Notes: a model not told the origin generated them from the letters alone. Shown: positions 1 through 9,230, counted from the stretch's first letter. The stretch: 64,000 nt of DNA from Pseudomonas nabeulensis (GCF_004682045.1 NZ_QUZT01000031.1:1-64000), one strand, 5' to 3'. A program made the numbers and translations.

Positions 1-103
1 GACACCTGAAATCTGCCGTCAACCTTTAATTTTGATTTTCTATCAACAAACCACTATTGATTAAAAAACAATCAAAAAGAGCCCCTGCAATAGAAAAGAC
101 CGC

Positions 104-1324
104 TTAAATAACGCCCGACGCCCTTAAGGCAGCCACATTCGCCTCCCCCAGACCCAACACCGTCTGCAGCACCTGAACCGTATGCTCCCCCAACAGGGGC
201 GGCGCGCTGCGGTATTCCACAGGCGTCTTGGATAGCCGTATGGGGCTTGCAACCTGAGGCACCATCCCCGCCAATACATGAGGCAACTCCATCGCCAACC
301 CACGCGCCCGAACCTGCGGATCAGCAAACACCTGCGCCAGATCATTGATCGGCCCACAAGGCACGCCAACCTGCTCCAGTTGCGACACCCATTCAGCCGT
401 AGTCTTGAACACCGTAGCCTGACGAATCAGCGGTATCAGTTCAGCCCGATTGGCCACCCGCACCTTATTAGTAGAGAACCGCGGGTCATCCGCCCACTGC
501 GGCTGACCAGCCACCTCGGCAAACTTACGGAACTGCCCGTCATTACCCACCGTGAGGATGAAGTCGCCGTCAGCCGTAGGAAAATCCTGGTAAGGCACGA
601 TATTCGGATGAGCATTGCCCAAGCGCTTGGGCGACACACCCGTCGTCAGGTAATTCATCGCCTGGTTCGCCAAGCAAGCCACCTGTACGTCCAGCAATGC
701 CATATCAATATGCTGCCCGCCGCCGTCATGATCCCGATGCGCCAGCGCCGCCAGGATCGCCACGGTCGAGTAGAGCCCGGTAAGAATGTCGGTCAGCGCC
801 ACCCCAACCTTTACCGGCCCAGCCCCCTCATCACCCTCGGGCCGACCGGTCAGGCTCATCAGGCCGCCCAAACCCTGGATCATAAAGTCATAACCAGCGC
901 GTGCCGCGTAGGGGCCCGTCTGGCCAAACCCCGTGATGGAGCAATAGATCAGCTGCGGATTAATCGCCTTGAGCGACTCATAGTCCAGGCCATAAGCCGC
1001 CAAACCACCGACCTTGAAGTTCTCAATCAAAATATCGGACTTGGCCGCCAGATCACGTACCAGCTTCTGGCCCTCCGGTCGCGTGAAGTCGATTGTCACC
1101 GACTCTTTGTTGCGATTGGCCGACAGGTAATAAGCCGCTTCACTGGTGCTATTACCATACGCATCCTTTAGAAAGGGTGGCCCCCAGGCGCGCGTGTCGT
1201 CACCGCTACCTGGTCGCTCGACCTTGATCACCTCAGCCCCAAGGTCCGCCAGTATCTGCCCGGACCAAGGCCCCGCCAGTACTCGCGACAAATCCAGTAC
1301 CCGCAGATGCGAAAGCGCGCCCAT
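104..1324 (-). CDS. gcdG: Succinyl-CoA:glutarate CoA-transferase (CaiB/BaiF, class III)
   Basis: Protein of 406 aa. It should move CoA from succinyl-CoA to glutarate, giving glutaryl-CoA for GcdH in lysine/5-aminovalerate catabolism. The class III CoA-transferase pattern is clear: DLSRVLAGPW near residue 11, LGAEVIKVERPG near 28, and AGYD with the likely catalytic Asp at 146 followed by a glycine-rich loop. I chose the ATG at 1324 because AGGGG lies 7 bases upstream; a longer reading would run back into gcdH. It starts 13 bases after the gcdH stop, so the two are very probably one operon. The CoA-acceptor assignment rests on the gcdH/gcdR context; the family itself also holds formyl-CoA and carnitine transferases. 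Confidence 0.9.
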   Translation of the reverse strand: MGALSHLRVLDLSRVLAGPWSGQILADLGAEVIKVERPGSGDDTRAWGPPFLKDAYGNSTSEAAYYLSANRNKESVTIDFTRPEGQKLVRDLAAKSDILIENFKVGGLAAYGLDYESLKAINPQLIYCSITGFGQTGPYAARAGYDFMIQGLGGLMSLTGRPEGDEGAGPVKVGVALTDILTGLYSTVAILAALAHRDHDGGGQHIDMALLDVQVACLANQAMNYLTTGVSPKRLGNAHPNIVPYQDFPTADGDFILTVGNDGQFRKFAEVAGQPQWADDPRFSTNKVRVANRAELIPLIRQATVFKTTAEWVSQLEQVGVPCGPINDLAQVFADPQVRARGLAMELPHVLAGMVPQVASPIRLSKTPVEYRSAPPLLGEHTVQVLQTVLGLGEANVAALRASGVI

Positions 1325-1337
1325 GCCTATGCCCCTA

Positions 1338-2519
1338 TTAATAGAACGCTTGAAGACCGGTTTGCGCACGACCCAAGATCAGCGCATGTACGTCGTGAGT
1401 ACCCTCATACGTATTCACCACCTCAAGATTGACCAAGTGACGCGCCACACCGAACTCGTCGGAGATACCGTTGCCCCCGAGCATGTCCCGCGCCATACGT
1501 GCGATATCCAGGGATTTGCCACAGGAATTGCGTTTCATGATCGAAGTGATTTCAACCGCCGCCGTGCCTTCATCCTTCATGCGCCCCAGACGCAGGCAGC
1601 CTTGCAGGGCCAGGGTGATCTCAGTCTGCATATCGGCCAGTTTTTTCTGGATCAACTGGGTAGCCGCCAACGGACGCCCGAACTGCTGGCGATCAAGGGT
1701 GTATTGGCGGGCGGTGTGCCAGCAGAACTCCGCCGCGCCCAGCGCACCCCATGAGATGCCGTAACGCGCCGAATTCAGGCAAGTGAACGGGCCCTTCAAG
1801 CCACGCACGTCCGGGAAGATGTTCTCTTCCGGCACGAAGACGTTATCCATCACGATCTCACCGGTGATAGAAGCGCGCAGGCCGACCTTGCCGTGAATGG
1901 CAGGCGCACTGAGACCTTTCCAGTCTTTCTCCAGGACAAACCCGCGAATATCGCCGGCATCATCCTTACCCCACACCACAAACACATCCGCGATCGGGCT
2001 ATTGGTGATCCACATCTTCGCGCCGGTCAGACTGTAGCCACCTTCAACTTTGCGCGCACGAGTAATCATCGCGCCTGGGTCGGAACCATGGTTAGGCTCG
2101 GTCAGACCAAAGCAACCGATCCACTCGCCAGAGGCCAGCTTCGGCAGATACTTTTGCTTCTGCGCTTCAGTGCCGAATTCATTAATAGGCACCATGACCA
2201 GTGACGACTGCACACTCATCATCGAGCGATAGCCGGAGTCGACGCGCTCCACTTCACGGGCAATCAGCCCGTAGCTGACGTAGTTCAAGCCACTGCCACC
2301 GTACTGCTCGGGAATCATCGCGCCCAGCAGCCCGGTTTCGCCCATTTCGCGGAAAATCGCAGGGTCGGTCTTTTCATGGCGGAAGGCTTCAAGTACACGC
2401 GGCGCCAGCTTGTCCTGGGCAAATTGCTCGGCGCTGTCACGCACCATGCGCTCTTCTTCGGTGAGCTGTTGATCCAGCAGCAGCGGGTCAATCCAGTTGA
2501 AGCTTGCCTTGCCAGCCAT
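1338..2519 (-). CDS. gcdH: Glutaryl-CoA dehydrogenase
   Basis: Protein of 393 aa, the usual length of the family. This FAD enzyme oxidises and decarboxylates glutaryl-CoA to crotonyl-CoA and passes electrons to ETF. Visible signatures are CFGLTEPNHGSDPGAM (flavin/substrate region, about residue 136), RQFGRPLAATQLIQKKLADM, and the C-terminal YEGT motif whose Glu (about residue 372) is the catalytic base of glutaryl-CoA dehydrogenases. The ATG follows a GAGG at suitable distance. It is first in an operon with gcdG and divergent from the LysR gene gcdR, the standard pseudomonad arrangement. Confidence 0.96.
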   Translation of the reverse strand: MAGKASFNWIDPLLLDQQLTEEERMVRDSAEQFAQDKLAPRVLEAFRHEKTDPAIFREMGETGLLGAMIPEQYGGSGLNYVSYGLIAREVERVDSGYRSMMSVQSSLVMVPINEFGTEAQKQKYLPKLASGEWIGCFGLTEPNHGSDPGAMITRARKVEGGYSLTGAKMWITNSPIADVFVVWGKDDAGDIRGFVLEKDWKGLSAPAIHGKVGLRASITGEIVMDNVFVPEENIFPDVRGLKGPFTCLNSARYGISWGALGAAEFCWHTARQYTLDRQQFGRPLAATQLIQKKLADMQTEITLALQGCLRLGRMKDEGTAAVEITSIMKRNSCGKSLDIARMARDMLGGNGISDEFGVARHLVNLEVVNTYEGTHDVHALILGRAQTGLQAFY

Positions 2520-2675
2520 GAATAAGTCCTCGCACAGAATTCAGAAGTCGTCGGAAGAGACTAGGCGCGGCGGGCGAGGAGGGCAAACGAGGTTTCCGCA
2601 TAGGGTTGTGCTAATTTCTCACTTCGAAACAAATAAGAGCGGCGTATGTACGCTTCTCAAGTGAGGACACGGTAC

Positions 2676-3575
2676 ATGCGCAGAAAAATCCCCAGCACCA
2701 CCGCCCTTGTCAGTTTTGAAGCCGCGGCCCGCCATGAAAGCTTTACCAAGGCCGCGCTGGAGCTTTCCATCACCCAAGGCGCCATCTGCCGGCAGATAGC
2801 CAGCCTTGAAGAGTTTTTGAATGTCGAACTGTTTCGCCGCTCACGGCGCGGAGTCAAGCTGACAGAAGCAGGGCTGTCCTACAGTCGTCGCGTGGCCGCT
2901 CAACTGGACGCGGTAGAACGCGACACCTTGTCGGTCATGGGCCAGCAAGGCGCGAACGTAATTGAGCTGGCGGTTGTACCAACCTTTGGAACTCAGTGGC
3001 TGATACCTCGCCTCAAGGACTTCCAGCACCAACACCCGGAAGTGACGGTCAACCTCACCAACCGTACGCGCCCGTTTCTCTTTGCCGATACCGAGTTCGA
3101 TGCCGCGATCTACTTCGGCGATGCCGATTGGTCGGGTACAGAATCCCACCGCCTGATGGGAGAAAACCCTGTCCCCGTGTGCAGCCCCCGCTTACTCGGT
3201 AGCCGCACGCAACTCAGCCCCCAACAGATTGCGCAACTGCCACTGCTCCAGCAAACCACTCGACCCTACGCCTGGCGCCAGTGGTTCAACACCCAGCAAC
3301 TGAATATCCCCCGCGACATGACAGGGCCGCGTTACGAGCTATTCTCAATGCTGTCCCAGGCTGCAACACATGACATGGGCGTCGCGCTGATTCCGCCGTT
3401 CCTTATCCAGCGCGAACTGGAGGAGCGCCAATTGGTCATCGCGAGCCCAGAGGCGCTGACCAGCTCGAAGGCTTATTACCTGATGATTCCCGACAGAAAA
3501 GTCGAATCAGCCTCGCTGCATGCATTCAGAGACTGGCTGATTGATCAGTCACGACGTTACATCCCCAACGTTTAA
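2676..3575 (+). CDS. gcdR: LysR-type regulator of glutarate catabolism
   Basis: Protein of 299 aa with an N-terminal winged helix-turn-helix (about residues 5-65; FEAAARHESFTKAALELSITQGAICRQI) and a type-2 periplasmic-binding-like effector domain. Divergent transcription from gcdHG suggests that it activates them in response to glutarate; this is inferred from position and from GcdR of other pseudomonads. An ATG at 2646 would add ten residues, but the one at 2676 gives the normal LysR N-terminus and has GAGG upstream. The 156 bp between the gcdH and gcdR starts should hold both promoters and the operator. Confidence 0.9.
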   Translation: MRRKIPSTTALVSFEAAARHESFTKAALELSITQGAICRQIASLEEFLNVELFRRSRRGVKLTEAGLSYSRRVAAQLDAVERDTLSVMGQQGANVIELAVVPTFGTQWLIPRLKDFQHQHPEVTVNLTNRTRPFLFADTEFDAAIYFGDADWSGTESHRLMGENPVPVCSPRLLGSRTQLSPQQIAQLPLLQQTTRPYAWRQWFNTQQLNIPRDMTGPRYELFSMLSQAATHDMGVALIPPFLIQRELEERQLVIASPEALTSSKAYYLMIPDRKVESASLHAFRDWLIDQSRRYIPNV

Positions 3576-3668
3576 AGGCTTTAATCGCTTTATTGACTTT
3601 GTAGTCAGCTAAATCATAAGCCTACAGATATACGTATATGTCGCATTTCGACAGACTGTACCTGCCAG

Positions 3669-3700
3669 TTGAAAATCAACCTCTACGCGTTGATTTTCAA
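3669..3700. repeat. Perfect 12-bp inverted repeat after gcdR
   Basis: TTGAAAATCAAC is followed after 8 bases by GTTGATTTTCAA. The hairpin is AT-rich and has no T-run, so it is a weak terminator candidate; it could equally be an operator. Its function is unknown. Confidence 0.6.
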
Positions 3701-3835
3701 GGCCTTCAGCGACTATTACATGCCAATACCCGCCTATTCATATGAACGATGACAAAAGCCTCTATAAATGCCTGCAGCCCTTTAAACCCATGTATTTGAA
3801 GAGGTTATTTCAGAGTGTTGCGACAATCAGTCACA

Positions 3836-3865
3836 GGGTGACTTGTAGTTAATTTTTCGTCACCC
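3836..3865. repeat. Inverted repeat GGGTGAC-N16-GTCACCC upstream of pntAA
   Basis: Seven-base arms are separated by 16 AT-rich bases, about 165 bp before the pntAA start. This looks like a regulator site or part of the pnt promoter. No known consensus was recognised. Confidence 0.45.
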
Positions 3866-4027
3866 GTCATAATCCCTTGAAGGCCGTAAAGTTCGCCTGC
3901 AAAATGCCGCGCCCCGCTGTCATTTCAGCGGGATCGTGCTGATCGGCCGCCCCAGTTGCGCCACTCGCGGTGCACTGGCCTTTTTACAAAAAGATCAAAA
4001 GCAAAAAGATCATGCAGGAGATTTGAC

Positions 4028-5149
4028 GTGCACATTGGTGTTCCTCTCGAAACCCAGACCGGTGAAACGCGGGTGGCTGCCACCCCGGAAACCATCAAGA
4101 AGCTGATCGGCCAGGGCCATAAGGTCACTGTACAAAGCGGAGCCGGTATTAAAGCCAGCGTCGTCGACAGTGCCTATGAAACGGCAGGCGCGACCATTGG
4201 CAGTGCCAACGACGCGTTTGGCGCCGAGCTGATTCTCAAGGTGGTAGCCCCTAGCGACAGCGAACTCGCGCTGATCAAAAGTGGCACCGTATTGGTGGGC
4301 ATGCTCAACCCGTTCAGCAACGAAACCATTGCCAAGCTCGCCGAGCGTGGCATCACCGCCTTTGCGCTCGAAGCTGCGCCGCGTACCTCGCGGGCTCAAA
4401 GCCTCGACGTGCTGTCGTCCCAGGCCAACATCGCCGGCTATAAGGCCGTACTGCTCGCCGCTCATCACTACCCGCGCTTCATGCCGATGCTGATGACCGC
4501 TGCCGGTACCGTTAAAGCCGCCCGCGTGCTGATCCTCGGCGCCGGCGTTGCTGGCCTGCAGGCGATTGCTACGGCTAAACGCCTGGGTGCCGTCATCGAA
4601 GCGTCTGACGTACGCCCGGCTGTGAAAGAGCAAATCGAATCCCTCGGCGCCAAGTTCGTCGACGTGCCTTACGAGACCGATGAAGAACGCGAATGCGCGG
4701 TCGGCGTCGGCGGTTATGCCCGCCCAATGCCGACCAGCTGGATGCAGCGCCAGGCCCTGGCCGTGCACGAGCGCGCCAAGCAGGCCGACATCGTCATCAC
4801 CACCGCCCTGATCCCCGGCCGTAAAGCGCCAACCTTGCTCAGCGCCGACACCGTCGCGCAGATGAAGCCCGGCTCGGTGGTCATCGACCTCGCCGCTGCC
4901 CAAGGTGGCAACTGCCCGCTGACCGTCGCCGACCAAGTCGTGGTGGAAAACGGCGTGATCATTTGTGGCCCGACCAACCTCGCCGGTGCTGTCGCCGCCG
5001 ACGCCTCGGCCTTGTATGCGCGCAACCTGCTGGACTTCCTGAAGCTGGTCTTCACCAAGGAAGGGCAGTTTGAAATCAACCTCGAAGACGACATCGTCGC
5101 CGCGTGCCTGATGTGCCGCGACGGCCAAGTCATCCGCAAAAACGCCTAA
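4028..5149 (+). CDS. pntAA: NAD(P) transhydrogenase subunit alpha, part 1 (NAD-binding domain I)
   Basis: Protein of 373 aa. This is the soluble NAD(H)-binding domain of the proton-translocating transhydrogenase, which uses the proton gradient to make NADPH from NADH. Visible signatures are the N-terminal VPLETQTGETRVA motif shared with alanine dehydrogenase, the loop RAQSLDVLSSQANIAGYKA (about 122-140) and the Rossmann glycine motif GAGVAG at 171-176. I chose the GTG at 4028 because GCAGGAG precedes it by 7 bases and the family sequence begins here. The alpha subunit is split into PntAA and PntAB, as is usual in pseudomonads. Confidence 0.96.
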   Translation: MHIGVPLETQTGETRVAATPETIKKLIGQGHKVTVQSGAGIKASVVDSAYETAGATIGSANDAFGAELILKVVAPSDSELALIKSGTVLVGMLNPFSNETIAKLAERGITAFALEAAPRTSRAQSLDVLSSQANIAGYKAVLLAAHHYPRFMPMLMTAAGTVKAARVLILGAGVAGLQAIATAKRLGAVIEASDVRPAVKEQIESLGAKFVDVPYETDEERECAVGVGGYARPMPTSWMQRQALAVHERAKQADIVITTALIPGRKAPTLLSADTVAQMKPGSVVIDLAAAQGGNCPLTVADQVVVENGVIICGPTNLAGAVAADASALYARNLLDFLKLVFTKEGQFEINLEDDIVAACLMCRDGQVIRKNA

Positions 5150-5164
5150 GCAGGGATTCAGACG

Positions 5165-5488
5165 ATGGAAGAGCTTATCTCCCCCGGTATCTACAACCTG
5201 ATCATCTTTGTGCTGGCGATTTATGTCGGTTACCACGTGGTCTGGAACGTGACGCCCGCACTGCACACGCCATTGATGGCGGTGACCAACGCGATTTCCG
5301 CAATTGTGATCGTCGGCGCCATGCTGGCCGCCGCCCTCACCGTGACCCCACTGGGCAAGACCATGGGCACCCTGGCCGTGGCCCTGGCAGCAGTCAACGT
5401 ATTCGGCGGCTTCCTGGTTACCCGTAGGATGCTGGAGATGTTCAAGAAGAAAGCGCCCAAAGCTGCGAAAGAAGAGGTGCAGAAGTAA
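5165..5488 (+). CDS. pntAB: NAD(P) transhydrogenase subunit alpha, part 2 (membrane domain)
   Basis: Protein of 107 aa with three or four hydrophobic helices and a short lysine-rich cytoplasmic tail. It is the membrane part of the alpha subunit, which together with PntB forms the proton channel. It lies 15 bases after pntAA, and its stop codon shares one base with the pntB start. Confidence 0.95.
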   Translation: MEELISPGIYNLIIFVLAIYVGYHVVWNVTPALHTPLMAVTNAISAIVIVGAMLAAALTVTPLGKTMGTLAVALAAVNVFGGFLVTRRMLEMFKKKAPKAAKEEVQK

Positions 5489-6924
5489 TGAGCATGAATC
5501 TGGTAACGACGCTCTACTTGATCGCGTCGATCTGCTTTATCCAGGCCCTTAAAGGCCTGTCGCATCCGACCACTTCGCGTCGCGGCAACCTGTTCGGCAT
5601 GCTCGGCATGGCGCTGGCGGTACTCACTACCGTGGGCCTCATCTATAAGCTGGGTGCCGAGCTCGCAACGGCTGGTATCGGTTACGTGATCGTCGGCCTG
5701 CTGATCGGCGGCACCGCCGGTTCGATCATGGCCAAGCGCGTAGAAATGACCAAGATGCCGGAGCTGGTGGCGTTCATGCACAGCATGATCGGCCTGGCAG
5801 CGGTATTCATCGCCATTGCCGCGGTGGTCGAGCCGCAGTCCCTGGGCATCGTCAAACACTTGGGCGATTCGATCCCTGCCGGTAACCGTCTGGAGCTGTT
5901 CCTCGGCGCGGCCATCGGTGCCATCACCTTCTCCGGTTCGGTGATCGCGTTCGGCAAACTGTCGGGCAAGTACAAGTTCCGTCTGTTCCAGGGCGCACCG
6001 GTACAGTTCGGCGGCCAGCACAAGCTCAACCTGGTGCTGGGTTTGCTGACACTGGGTCTGGGCCTGGCGTTCATGTTCACCGGCAACCTCACCGCGTTCG
6101 CACTGATGCTGGCCCTGGCGTTCGTGCTGGGTGTGCTGATCATCATCCCGATTGGCGGCGCCGATATGCCGGTCGTCGTGTCGATGCTCAACAGCTACTC
6201 CGGCTGGGCAGCGGCGGGGATCGGTTTTTCGCTGAACAACTCGATGCTGATCATCGCCGGCTCCCTGGTGGGCTCCAGCGGCGCGATCCTGTCGTACATC
6301 ATGTGCAAGGCGATGAACCGTTCCTTCTTTAATGTACTGCTCGGCGGTTTCGGCAATGCGCCAGATGCCAGTGCTGCGGCAGGCTCTAAAGAAGCACGCC
6401 CGGTCAAATCCGGCTCGGCTGACGACGCGACTTTCCTGCTGACCAACGCCGACACCGTGATCATCGTTCCAGGCTACGGCCTGGCGGTAGCACGGGCACA
6501 ACACGCGCTCAAGGAGTTGACCGAGAAGCTGACTCACCACGGCGTGACCGTGAAGTACGCGATCCACCCCGTAGCCGGTCGTATGCCTGGCCACATGAAC
6601 GTGCTGCTCGCCGAGGCCGAAGTGCCTTACGACCAGGTGTTCGAGATGGAAGACATCAACTCCGAGTTCGGCCAGGCCGACGTGGTGCTGGTGTTGGGCG
6701 CCAACGACGTGGTCAACCCGGCCGCGAAGAACGACCCCAACTCACCCATTGCCGGCATGCCGATTCTCGAAGCCTTCAAGGCCAAGACCATTATCGTCAA
6801 CAAGCGCTCGATGGCCAGCGGTTATGCCGGTTTGGACAACGAACTGTTCTACCTGGACAAGACCATGATGGTCTTTGGTGACGCAAAGAAGGTCATCGAA
6901 GACATGGTCAAAGCCGTCGAGTAA
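5488..6924 (+). CDS. pntB: NAD(P) transhydrogenase subunit beta
   Basis: Protein of 478 aa. The N-terminal two thirds is a multi-helix membrane domain; the C-terminal domain III binds NADP(H), with the motifs VPGYGLAVARAQHALKEL, HPVAGRMPGHMNVLLAEA and VLGANDVVNPAAKNDP. It closes the three-gene pnt operon, its ATG overlapping the pntAB stop by one base (TAATG). A strong intrinsic terminator follows. Confidence 0.97.
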   Translation: MSMNLVTTLYLIASICFIQALKGLSHPTTSRRGNLFGMLGMALAVLTTVGLIYKLGAELATAGIGYVIVGLLIGGTAGSIMAKRVEMTKMPELVAFMHSMIGLAAVFIAIAAVVEPQSLGIVKHLGDSIPAGNRLELFLGAAIGAITFSGSVIAFGKLSGKYKFRLFQGAPVQFGGQHKLNLVLGLLTLGLGLAFMFTGNLTAFALMLALAFVLGVLIIIPIGGADMPVVVSMLNSYSGWAAAGIGFSLNNSMLIIAGSLVGSSGAILSYIMCKAMNRSFFNVLLGGFGNAPDASAAAGSKEARPVKSGSADDATFLLTNADTVIIVPGYGLAVARAQHALKELTEKLTHHGVTVKYAIHPVAGRMPGHMNVLLAEAEVPYDQVFEMEDINSEFGQADVVLVLGANDVVNPAAKNDPNSPIAGMPILEAFKAKTIIVNKRSMASGYAGLDNELFYLDKTMMVFGDAKKVIEDMVKAVE

Positions 6925-6946
6925 CCCTGCTACAGCGCAATACTCG

Positions 6947-6978
6947 AAACCCCGGCCTAACGTAGGCTGGGGTTTTTT
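6947..6978 (+). terminator. Rho-independent terminator of the pnt operon
   Basis: The stem AACCCCGGCC / GGCTGGGGTT, with one G-T wobble and a 7-base loop, is followed by a T-run. It begins 23 bases after the pntB stop. Confidence 0.9.
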
Positions 6979-7103
6979 ATTGCTTCATGAAACCCGACCA
7001 AAGGCTCTAAATCGCTGCCCGGCATTCGACCATGGTAGCGGGCCGTTTTTTTTTGAAATCACTAAACTGCGCACCTTGCTTCCGTAGCCTGAGATAAGAA
7101 TCC

Positions 7104-8597
7104 ATGTACCGTGATCGCATCCGCTTGCCTTCGTTGTTGAACAAGGTCATGAGCGCGGCAGACGCCGCCGCACTGATCGAAGACGGCATGACCGTCGGCA
7201 TGAGCGGTTTCACCCGTGCCGGTGAAGCCAAAGCCGTACCTCACGCCCTGGCCGAACGCGCCAAGACCTCCCCGCTGCAAATCACCCTGATGACCGGTGC
7301 CAGCCTGGGCAACGACCTGGACAAGCAGCTCACCGAAGCCGGCGTACTGTCCCGACGCATGCCGTTCCAGGTCGACAGCACCCTGCGTAAGGCCATCAAC
7401 GCCGGCAAGGTCATGTTCATTGATCAGCATCTGTCGGAAACCGTTGAGCAACTGCGCAACAACCAGCTCAAGTTGCCGGACATCGCCGTGATTGAAGCGG
7501 TGGCGATCACCGAGCAGGGCCACATTGTGCCGACCACGTCCGTGGGCAACTCGGCCAGCTTCGCGATTTTTGCCAAGCAGGTGATCGTCGAGATCAACCT
7601 GGCACACAACGCGAACCTGGAAGGGTTGCACGACATCTATATCCCGACCTACCGCCCGACCCGCACACCGATCCCACTGGTGAAGGTCGACGACCGCATT
7701 GGCAGCACCGCAATCCCGATCCCGCCGGAAAAGATCGTCGCCATCGTGATCACCAACCAGGCCGACTCCGCCTCCACGGTGACGCCGCCTGACAGCGACA
7801 CCCAGGGCATCGCCAATCACCTGATCAACTTCCTCAAGCAGGAAGTGGACGCCGGGCGCATGACCAACAAGCTCGGCCCACTGCAGGCCGGCATCGGCAA
7901 CATCGCCAACGCGGTAATGTGCGGCCTGATCGAATCGCCGTTCGAAGAACTGACCATGTACTCGGAAGTGTTGCAGGACTCCACATTCGACCTGATCGAC
8001 GCCGGCAAGCTGAGCTTCGCCTCGGGCAGTTCGATCACCTTGTCGGAGCGGCGCAACGCCGACGTGTTCGGCAATCTGGAGAAGTACAAGGACAAACTGG
8101 TCCTACGCCCACAGGAAATCTCCAACCACCCTGAGGTGGTACGCCGCCTGGGGATTATCGGGATCAACACGGCGCTGGAGTTCGACATCTACGGCAACGT
8201 CAACTCCACCCACGTCTGCGGCACGCGGATGATGAACGGCATTGGCGGCTCCGGGGACTTCGCGCGCAACGCGCACCTGGCGATCTTTGTCACCAAATCC
8301 ATCGCCAAGGGTGGCGCGATTTCCAGTGTGGTGCCGATGGTCAGCCATGTGGACCATACCGAGCATGACGTCGACATCCTGGTGACCGAAGTCGGGCTGG
8401 CCGACCTGCGCGGCCTGGCACCACGGGAGCGGGCACGGGTGATCATCGACAACTGTGTGCATCCGGCGTATCGCGACGCGCTGAACACCTACTTCGATGC
8501 CGCTTGCGCCATTGGCGGGCACACCCCGCACATCCTGCGCGAGGCACTGAGTTGGCACATTAACCTGGAAGAAACCGGGCATATGCTCAAGGCGTGA
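7104..8597 (+). CDS. Acetyl-CoA hydrolase/transferase family (succinate:acyl-CoA transferase)
   Basis: Protein of 497 aa, the normal size for class I CoA-transferases of the Cat1/AarC/ScpC type. These move CoA between acetyl- or propionyl-CoA and succinate through a glutamyl-CoA intermediate. The N-terminus carries GMTVGMSGFTRAGEAKAVP; later segments LGPLQAGIGNIANAVMCGL and GTRMMNGIGGSGDFARNAH are typical of the family. It has its own promoter region after the pnt terminator. The preferred acyl group cannot be read from sequence; hydrolase activity in older annotation of this family is usually a transferase side reaction. Confidence 0.85.
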   Translation: MYRDRIRLPSLLNKVMSAADAAALIEDGMTVGMSGFTRAGEAKAVPHALAERAKTSPLQITLMTGASLGNDLDKQLTEAGVLSRRMPFQVDSTLRKAINAGKVMFIDQHLSETVEQLRNNQLKLPDIAVIEAVAITEQGHIVPTTSVGNSASFAIFAKQVIVEINLAHNANLEGLHDIYIPTYRPTRTPIPLVKVDDRIGSTAIPIPPEKIVAIVITNQADSASTVTPPDSDTQGIANHLINFLKQEVDAGRMTNKLGPLQAGIGNIANAVMCGLIESPFEELTMYSEVLQDSTFDLIDAGKLSFASGSSITLSERRNADVFGNLEKYKDKLVLRPQEISNHPEVVRRLGIIGINTALEFDIYGNVNSTHVCGTRMMNGIGGSGDFARNAHLAIFVTKSIAKGGAISSVVPMVSHVDHTEHDVDILVTEVGLADLRGLAPRERARVIIDNCVHPAYRDALNTYFDAACAIGGHTPHILREALSWHINLEETGHMLKA

Positions 8598-8668
8598 TTG
8601 ATACAGATTCGGGCTGATGCAAATACAGTTTCATCAGCCCGGATGCCTCTCGCTTGGTTCTGACAAAA

Positions 8669-8786
8669 ACTGTACTGCTGTACCGGTCTTTTCCTACCGA
8701 AATATCCCACACCACTTCCCGAAAATGCCCATTTCGCACTGTTTCAGTGCGCATAGGTACAGTTGCCCCATTTCCGTACAGTACAG
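8669..8786. promoter_or_regulatory. Cluster of GTACAG/CTGTAC motifs upstream of the DUF1127 gene
   Basis: CTGTAC occurs twice in direct repeat (8670-8675 and 8678-8683), GTACAG at 8757-8762, and overlapping copies GTACAGTACAG at 8776-8786. Such a density of one hexamer in a single promoter region suggests a multi-site operator. I infer a dedicated regulator, but none is encoded next to it. Confidence 0.5.
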
Positions 8787-8816
8787 CACCCTTAAACAGT
8801 TAACTGGCCCCTCACA

Positions 8817-8833
8817 ATACAGGTGAACTGTAT
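8817..8833. promoter_or_regulatory. Perfect palindrome ATACAG-N5-CTGTAT
   Basis: Six-base arms with a 5-base spacer form a dyad typical of a dimeric repressor or activator, 83 bases upstream of the DUF1127 start. It shares TACAG with the upstream cluster and with the sites before the DUF2388 genes. Confidence 0.5.
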
Positions 8834-8915
8834 CTAGAGAGTCTTGCGCCGGGAGAGGATCATTGGCATCAGTTAAACCACTACCTAATCCCGCCACAAG
8901 CGGAAGGATGTCATC

Positions 8916-9131
8916 ATGGAACGTACACTCAGTTCCGATCTGTTCTTCGAAGAAAAAGCTGTAAACACCCAGGCCTCCCTGCCTTTGCGCGTTATCGCCA
9001 ACCTGATGTTGTGGCAGCGCCGCATCTCCAGCCGCCACCAATTGGCTCGTCTGGATTCGCGTCTGCTGGCTGACGCTGGTATCAGCGAAGCTCAACGCTA
9101 CGAAGAGCTGAGCAAGCCGTTCTGGCGCTAA
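8916..9131 (+). CDS. DUF1127 (YjiS-like) small protein
   Basis: Protein of 71 aa. The C-terminal half LARLDSRLLADAGISEAQRYEEL matches the DUF1127 pattern, a short basic helical domain common in proteobacteria. Some members of the family act in RNA turnover or phosphate stress, but no function can be given here. The reading is supported by a GGAAGG Shine-Dalgarno and by a terminator directly after the stop. It is a separate transcription unit in front of the DUF2388 genes, and the two promoters share the CAGTAC-type motif. Confidence 0.85.
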   Translation: MERTLSSDLFFEEKAVNTQASLPLRVIANLMLWQRRISSRHQLARLDSRLLADAGISEAQRYEELSKPFWR

Positions 9132-9189
9132 TTTAGCGCTCGCTGGCCCTGACCTCTCGGGTCCACCGCCAGCAACCAGATTTGTCACA

Positions 9190-9230
9190 ACAAAGCCCGC
9201 TCCGGGTAACCGGAAGCGGGCTTTGTTTTG
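9190..9230 (+). terminator. Rho-independent terminator after the DUF1127 gene
   Basis: The long stem ACAAAGCCCGCTTCCGG-type (arms 9190-9206 and 9211-9226) is closed by a short GTAA-containing loop and followed by TTTTG. It isolates the DUF1127 unit from the DUF2388 genes. Confidence 0.85.

Larger units (their letters stand above)
3576..4027. other. Intergenic region between gcdR and pntAA
   Basis: No convincing gene is seen in these 452 bases. The stretch is AT-richer than its flanks. It holds a perfect 12-bp inverted repeat (listed separately), a second inverted repeat GGGTGAC...GTCACCC, and A-rich DNA just before the pntAA ribosome binding site. The gcdR terminator and the pntAA promoter must lie here. 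Confidence 0.7.
8598..8915. other. Intergenic region rich in GTACAG / CTGTAC motifs
   Basis: There is no credible gene here; the short frames lack coding character. The stretch contains repeated GTACAG/CTGTAC hexamers, described in the regulatory entries, and should hold the promoter of the DUF1127 gene. The start of that gene is preceded by GGAAGGATGTCATC. Confidence 0.65.

Noticed and set aside
5230..6594. 454-codon minus-strand frame opposite pntAB/pntB
   Set aside because: His/Gln/Arg-rich antisense translation with no recognisable domain, opposite two clear membrane proteins.
8617..8826. 69-codon frame in the gap before the DUF1127 gene
   Set aside because: It lacks a ribosome binding site and covers the repeated operator-like motifs, so regulatory use fits better.
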